From: Desulfobacterales bacterium
GTDB taxonomy: Bacteria; Desulfobacterota; Desulfobacteria; Desulfobacterales; UBA5852
Assembly (NCBI GenBank): GCA_030066455.1
Contig: JASJBQ010000179.1
Span: forward strand, 1-9,875
Direction: 5' to 3'
Length of the DNA: 9,875 nt
Below, piece after piece: positions 6,491-9,875 of the stretch; positions within the stretch are counted from its first letter, which is position 1, and each line of letters begins with the position of its first letter. A model generated the notes under the pieces. That model worked only from the letters and a program-made list of their open reading frames with translations. It ran no database searches and was not told where the DNA came from. The position numbers and the translations under genes were made by a program.

Positions 6491-7460
6491 AACCTGGCTT
6501 CAAACCAACACCTTCCATTACAGCCAATTCAGTGACATCGAGGGTTTGGTGGATGAAAAACACAAAAAAAACCTGAAGATTTCCCTGTGCCTGCCCACTC
6601 TCAACGAAGCGAAAACGATCGGCAAGGAAATCGTCATCATGAAATCGGAGCTGATGACACGTATCCCGCTGCTGGACGAAATCGTCGTGATCGACTCCGG
6701 ATCGAGCGACGATACGGTGAGCATCGCCAGATCCTTCGACGCCAAGGTCTATCTGGCCGACGACATTCTGCCGGATCAGGAAAAATTCCGGGGCAAGGGC
6801 GAGAACCTGTGGAAAGCCCTCTATATCTGCGAGGGCGACATCATCGTCTACCTGGACGCGGACATCAAGAATATCCACCATCGCTTCGCTTACGGGCTAT
6901 TGGGGCCGTTGCTGCTGAACGACGGCATCAAGTACACCAAGGCCTTCTACGACCGGCCGATCGCCATCGGCAAGAGCCGGGTGCGACCAACCGGCGGGGG
7001 CCGTGTGACCGAACTCGTCATCCGCCCCATGTTCTCGCTCTTCTTCCCGGAGCTGACGCAGATCCTGCAACCGCTCTCCGGGGAATACGCCGGTTACCGC
7101 GATGTTTTCGAACGCATCCCCTTCCCCATCGGCTACGGGGTCGAGACCAGCATGATCCTCGATATCTGCGAGCAGTGGGGGTTGGATGTCATCGCCCAGG
7201 TCGACCTCGAAAAGCGCGTCCACCGCCACCAGGACACCAAGGCCTTGGGCCGCATGTCCTTCGTGGTGATGAAAACCTTTTTCAACCGTTTGGAGAAATT
7301 GGGCATCGTCGAATTCCGGAAGGAAATCTACGACCAAATCATCCAGTACCAGCTTGTCAAGAACAAACTCCAGCCCGACGTCCTCATCATGGCCGGCGTT
7401 GAGCGCCCGCCGATCTGCGACCTGGAAGAATATCGCGCCAAATTCGGCGGGCGGGCCTAA
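6483..7460 (+). CDS. gpgS: Glucosyl-3-phosphoglycerate synthase (GT81 family)
   Basis: GpgS transfers glucose from an NDP-glucose donor to 3-phosphoglycerate, giving glucosyl-3-phosphoglycerate. Dephosphorylation of that product yields glucosylglycerate, a compatible solute (and in mycobacteria the methylglucose lipopolysaccharide primer). The protein is 325 residues, about the length of characterised GpgS, and cytoplasmic. Visible motifs are LPTLNEAKTIG (PTLNE at 38-42), DEIVVIDSGSSDDT, GKGENLWKAL, the metal-binding DAD at 125-127, the family-specific TGGGRVTEL, PLSGEYAG at 197-204, GYGVE at 217-221, and AQVDLEKRVHRHQ with His247. This set separates GpgS from ordinary GT2 glycosyltransferases; mannosyl-3-phosphoglycerate synthase activity is a less likely alternative. 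The start ATG lies 8 nt inside the upstream gene's end. No GpgP-type phosphatase is in the window. Confidence 0.92.
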   Translation: MNKTWLQTNTFHYSQFSDIEGLVDEKHKKNLKISLCLPTLNEAKTIGKEIVIMKSELMTRIPLLDEIVVIDSGSSDDTVSIARSFDAKVYLADDILPDQEKFRGKGENLWKALYICEGDIIVYLDADIKNIHHRFAYGLLGPLLLNDGIKYTKAFYDRPIAIGKSRVRPTGGGRVTELVIRPMFSLFFPELTQILQPLSGEYAGYRDVFERIPFPIGYGVETSMILDICEQWGLDVIAQVDLEKRVHRHQDTKALGRMSFVVMKTFFNRLEKLGIVEFRKEIYDQIIQYQLVKNKLQPDVLIMAGVERPPICDLEEYRAKFGGRA

Positions 7461-7544
7461 AATACGGCCTGAGCCTTGCGCTCCCCACGCAGATGACTTA
7501 GTAAAAGGCATCCTGACCAGCGTGTCCCGACGGACACTTACGCC
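7461..7544 (+). other. Short gap before moaA with a hairpin next to the start
   Basis: The 84-bp gap holds a perfect 6-bp stem GTGTCC (7522-7527), CGAC loop, GGACAC (7532-7537), ending 7 nt before the ATG at 7545. There is no T run, so it is not a terminator. No molybdenum-cofactor riboswitch is recognisable and the space is too short for one. I saw no convincing promoter. Confidence 0.4.
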
Positions 7545-8555
7545 ATGAGGATCGTTTGTGCCGTGAGCGCCAAACCGCTTGAAGATCTGCATTGCCGCAG
7601 GATCAATTACCTGCGTATTTCCGTGACCGATCGCTGCAATTTGCGTTGCATCTATTGCGTTCCCCGGGAGACCCTCCCGCGGCTCAAGCATACCGACATC
7701 CTGCGCTACGAGGAGATCCTGCGCATAGTGCGCATCGGGGTGTCGCTGGGGGTCGACAAGATCCGGATCACCGGCGGCGAACCGCTGGTACGCAAAGGCC
7801 TGATGGGGTTCCTGCATGAACTCAAGACCATCGAGGGTATTCGTGAGGTCAATCTGACCACCAATGCAGTCCTCGTGGGCCCCTTTTTGGAAACGTTGCA
7901 CGCGGCCGGCATTCGCCGTCTCAACATCAGCCTGGACACCCTGCGCCGGGAGCGCTTCGCCCGCTTGTCGGGCCGTGACTGTTTCGATCAGGTCTGGGAG
8001 AACATCCTACGGGCGGAGGAACTGGGATTTGCGCCGCTCAAAATCAACGTGGTCGCCATGCAGGGGATCAACGACGACGAATTCGAAGCCATCGCCGCGC
8101 TCACCCGCAGGCGGCCTTTTCACGTCCGCTTTATCGAATACATGCCCATGGGCAACCCCCAGCTGCGGCAGGACCCGTTTGTCTCCAATGAAACTGTCCG
8201 CCGCCGAATCGCCGCTTTGGGGAAACTGGAACCCGTGACGCGGGGGCCCAGCGACGGGCCGGCCGAACGCTTCCGCCTGCCGGGTGGCGTCGGCGAGATC
8301 GGCTTCATCAGTCCGCGGACCCATCACTTCTGCGGGGCCTGCAACCGGCTTCGCCTGACCGCCAGTGGCCACCTGCGCCCCTGCCTGCTGTCGGACCGCG
8401 AGCTGGATATCAAAACCCCGATGCGCCGGGGTGCCGATGACGACGAACTGGCCGCATTGTTTTTCCGCGCGGCCCGGGCCAAGCCCTCCTGCCACAAGCT
8501 GGGCACTGAGGGCGGACGGGAGGTGAATTCGCAGATGAACGCGATAGGGGGTTAG
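7545..8555 (+). CDS. moaA: GTP 3',8-cyclase, radical-SAM molybdenum cofactor enzyme
   Basis: MoaA turns GTP into 3',8-cyclo-GTP, the first step of molybdopterin synthesis, in the cytoplasm. The protein is 336 residues, normal for the family. The radical-SAM 4Fe-4S cluster is bound by Cys31, Cys35 and Cys38 in TDRCNLRCIYC, with RITGGEPLVRKG behind it. The second, substrate-binding cluster uses Cys263, Cys266 and Cys280 in FCGACNRLRLTASGHLRPC. The C-terminal Gly-Gly needed for activity is present as NAIGG. ATG 7545 gives the longest product but lacks a Shine-Dalgarno and follows a hairpin. GTG 7563 has TGAGGA about 11 nt upstream and is an alternative that would remove six residues without touching any motif. 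It stands apart from the gpgS pair by 84 bp, and no other Moco gene is present. Confidence 0.96.
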   Translation: MRIVCAVSAKPLEDLHCRRINYLRISVTDRCNLRCIYCVPRETLPRLKHTDILRYEEILRIVRIGVSLGVDKIRITGGEPLVRKGLMGFLHELKTIEGIREVNLTTNAVLVGPFLETLHAAGIRRLNISLDTLRRERFARLSGRDCFDQVWENILRAEELGFAPLKINVVAMQGINDDEFEAIAALTRRRPFHVRFIEYMPMGNPQLRQDPFVSNETVRRRIAALGKLEPVTRGPSDGPAERFRLPGGVGEIGFISPRTHHFCGACNRLRLTASGHLRPCLLSDRELDIKTPMRRGADDDELAALFFRAARAKPSCHKLGTEGGREVNSQMNAIGG

Positions 8556-8649
8556 ACGGCTGTGCCGCCCATGCGCCGAAGACCGCGCAGGTCGGGAGCG
8601 CGCGCCAGGCTTGCAATCGAACGGGAAGGGGTTATTTTTTAATATTAAA

Positions 8650-8655
8650 TATAAT
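8650..8655 (+). promoter_or_regulatory. Perfect -10-like hexamer before the stem-loop
   Basis: TATAAT occurs in an AT-rich island, 7 nt before the A run that opens the stem-loop element. Transcription would begin near 8662, the first base of that element. I see no good -35 hexamer at 16-18 nt upstream, so promoter activity is uncertain; a TATAAT can arise by chance in such AT-rich DNA. Confidence 0.3.
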
Positions 8656-8661
8656 TTACAC

Positions 8662-8736
8662 AAAAAAAGTGCCCGGACCGCTTCGTGGGAGGCTATCAGT
8701 TACTCGCACACAATATTACGGTCCGGGCTTTTTTTT
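8662..8736. terminator. Bidirectional rho-independent terminator, or short structured RNA
   Basis: A perfect 10-bp inverted repeat, GCCCGGACCG (8671-8680) and CGGTCCGGGC (8719-8728), is followed by eight T (8729-8736) and preceded by seven A (8662-8668). It can therefore terminate transcription in both directions, which suits the convergent moaA and TRAP genes. The 38-nt loop is longer than a usual terminator loop and contains a second possible stem, GTGGGAG (8685-8691) with CTCGCAC (8703-8709), broken by one G-G mismatch and capped by 11 nt. That internal order is what makes a small RNA plausible. Terminator function is the safer reading. Confidence 0.75.
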
Positions 8737-8985
8737 AATACCTGCAGCCGTTCAGCTCAGGTTCCACGCCGCATCACCTTTTCATCTGCTCGCCGCACAT
8801 CAACGCAACATGGCCCAGGCATCATTGCTGCCATTATCAAGACGGTTCCGGCAGATCAAGCTTTTTTTATTCGGTTTTTTTCCATCGGCCAGGTTCGAAC
8901 GGCAGGTCGGCGGCGGGCGTCCGCACCGTCGCAAACGCCACCGATCCAACGCCCCAAAAACGATAGACATCCCGCCCTTGCGTAT

Positions 8986-9875
8986 TCAGCGCATGAGGGC
9001 CGGGAGGAAGGTCACGATATCCGGAATGAGCATCAGCAGACCAATGCACAGGAGATAGGCCGGAAGAAAATAGGCCACACCGCGGAAAACGTCCTCCAGC
9101 GGGACATCCCCAGCCATGCCGCCGACCACGTAAGTCGTTGCGCCCACCGGTGGTGTCACCGCCCCCAGGGTGGTGACCACCGTGATCGTGACCCCGAACC
9201 AGACCGGGTCATAACCCAGTTCGGTGGCCACCGGGAAGAAGATGGGAATCGTGATCAGCAAAAGCGCCAGGGCATCCATCACCGCCCCGCCGACGATATA
9301 GATAAAAAAAATGATCGCCATGACGCCCGCGGGCGGGATCGCCAGGTCCACCACCCAGGCCGCGATGTCGAACGGAATGCGGGTGACGGCGAGGAAGCGG
9401 CCGAATATCAGGGCCCCGGTGACGATGACGATGACCATGCAGGAAATCCGCAGCGTGTCGGTGATCGCGGCGAAGAACCCTTTCCAGGACAGGCGCCGCT
9501 GAACCACGGCAATGGCTAAAGCCAGGAGCGAGCCGGCAGCACCGGCCTCGGTGGGGGTGAAGACCCCGAAGAACAGCCCCAGCATGACCAGCATAAAAAG
9601 GATCACCATTTCCAGTGCACCGCCCAAGGCCACCAACCGCTCCCTGAAACTCACCCGCGGTCCCACCGGTCCCCAGTCGGCATGCCGCCGGCAGACCCAG
9701 ACCACGGAGAGCATGAGCAGCAGCGTCAGCAGCACCCCCGCACCGACGCCGCCGTAGAAAAGCCGGGCGATGGACTGCTCGGTGGAAAGACCGATCACGA
9801 TCAGAACGACGCTGGGCGGAATCACGACCCCCAGGGTGGAGCCGCAGGCGATGGCTCCGGTGCTCAGCCGGGTGT
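8986..9875 (-). CDS. TRAP transporter large permease subunit, DctM family (5' truncated by window edge)
   Basis: This inner-membrane protein is the large (12-TM type) subunit of a tripartite ATP-independent periplasmic transporter, which imports carboxylates or similar solutes using an ion gradient with a periplasmic binding protein and a small permease. The frame stays open to the right edge, so the in-frame GTG at 9825 is internal; about 296 residues of a usual 420-plus are visible. The fragment has many hydrophobic helices and family motifs: a GSTLGVVIPPSVVLIVIG segment near the truncated end, FTPTEAGAAGSLLALA in the middle, and GAVTPPVGATTYVVGGMAG followed by VPLEDVFRG near the C-terminus. 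The stop TGA is at 8986-8988. Substrate cannot be told from the permease alone. It converges on moaA, with the 8662-8736 stem-loop as the likely shared terminator. Confidence 0.93.
   Translation of the reverse strand, partial: TRLSTGAIACGSTLGVVIPPSVVLIVIGLSTEQSIARLFYGGVGAGVLLTLLLMLSVVWVCRRHADWGPVGPRVSFRERLVALGGALEMVILFMLVMLGLFFGVFTPTEAGAAGSLLALAIAVVQRRLSWKGFFAAITDTLRISCMVIVIVTGALIFGRFLAVTRIPFDIAAWVVDLAIPPAGVMAIIFFIYIVGGAVMDALALLLITIPIFFPVATELGYDPVWFGVTITVVTTLGAVTPPVGATTYVVGGMAGDVPLEDVFRGVAYFLPAYLLCIGLLMLIPDIVTFLPALMR

Larger units (their letters stand above)
8556..8985. other. Intergenic region between convergent moaA and TRAP permease genes
   Basis: No convincing gene lies here. It contains an AT-rich island (about 8631-8668) with a perfect TATAAT, a strong flanked stem-loop at 8662-8736, and two 7-base T runs (8862-8868 and 8875-8881) with no clear stem before them. 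The remaining sequence shows nothing I can assign. A plus-strand reading frame entering the TRAP gene from 8611 is an antisense shadow. Confidence 0.6.

Noticed and set aside
7461..7544. Molybdenum-cofactor riboswitch upstream of moaA
   Set aside because: The gap is only 84 bp and I could not find the conserved core; only one simple hairpin is present.
8862..8881. Two T7 runs suggesting a further terminator
   Set aside because: No stable stem lies directly before either run on the plus strand, and on the minus strand they read as A runs, so they do not form a rho-independent terminator.
8885..8905. GGTTCGAAC-like tRNA T-loop sequence
   Set aside because: No acceptor stem, anticodon arm or CCA end can be folded around it, so it is a chance match.
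8611..9519. A 302-codon plus-strand frame from the moaA downstream region into the TRAP gene
   Set aside because: Most of it is antisense to the TRAP permease, and its translation is a His/Arg/Asp-rich shadow. It also runs through the terminator-like stem-loop.
1..9875. CRISPR arrays, insertion sequences, phage or integron features
   Set aside because: I saw no regularly spaced direct repeats, transposase or integrase motifs or terminal inverted repeats. All recognisable genes are ordinary chromosomal functions.

Overview
This window is GC-rich, densely packed bacterial DNA. The gene set fits an anaerobic Deltaproteobacterium (Desulfobacterota, most likely a Desulfosarcina/Desulfobacteraceae-type sulfate reducer): a selA end (selenocysteine synthesis), a fused CobA-HemD enzyme next to hemC (siroheme/tetrapyrrole), moaA (molybdenum cofactor), a glucosyl-3-phosphoglycerate synthase, a TRAP transporter, and a TPR protein with a degenerate GGDEF-like domain. 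The taxonomic assignment is an inference from gene content and protein style, not from a database search.

Layout from left to right. (1) At 2-2200 (+) lies a tight cluster: the 3' end of selA, a TPR protein whose start overlaps the selA stop by 4 nt, and the sedoheptulose-7-phosphate isomerase gene gmhA one base later. (2) At 2289-4983 (+) lies a translationally coupled tetrapyrrole cluster: an FmdB-type zinc-ribbon protein, hemC (stop/start TAATG) and cobA-hemD (stop/start ATGA). (3) A gene-free leader of about 350 bp follows, with one promoter-like sequence. (4) At 5333-7460 (+) is a two-gene unit overlapping by 8 nt: an M20-type metallohydrolase homologue that appears to lack the usual Glu-Glu pair, and a GpgS-family glycosyltransferase. 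(5) moaA lies at 7545-8555 (+). (6) A non-coding stretch of about 430 bp contains an AT-rich island with a perfect TATAAT and a 10-bp stem flanked by A and T runs. It is either a bidirectional terminator between convergent genes or a short structured RNA. (7) The 3' part of a TRAP transporter large permease gene (DctM family) runs on the minus strand and off the right edge.

How the genes fit together. HemC makes hydroxymethylbilane, the HemD half of the fusion cyclises it to uroporphyrinogen III, and the CobA half methylates that to precorrin-2, which feeds siroheme, cobalamin and, in many sulfate reducers, the siroheme-dependent haem route. SelA and MoaA both supply cofactors to enzymes such as Mo/W-selenocysteine formate dehydrogenases, although no such enzyme is in the window. 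GpgS points to glucosylglycerate, a compatible solute. GmhA supplies heptose for lipopolysaccharide and implies a Gram-negative envelope.

No clearly new multi-gene system is visible. The best leads are the structured intergenic element at about 8650-8736 and the catalytically altered M20 homologue coupled to gpgS.
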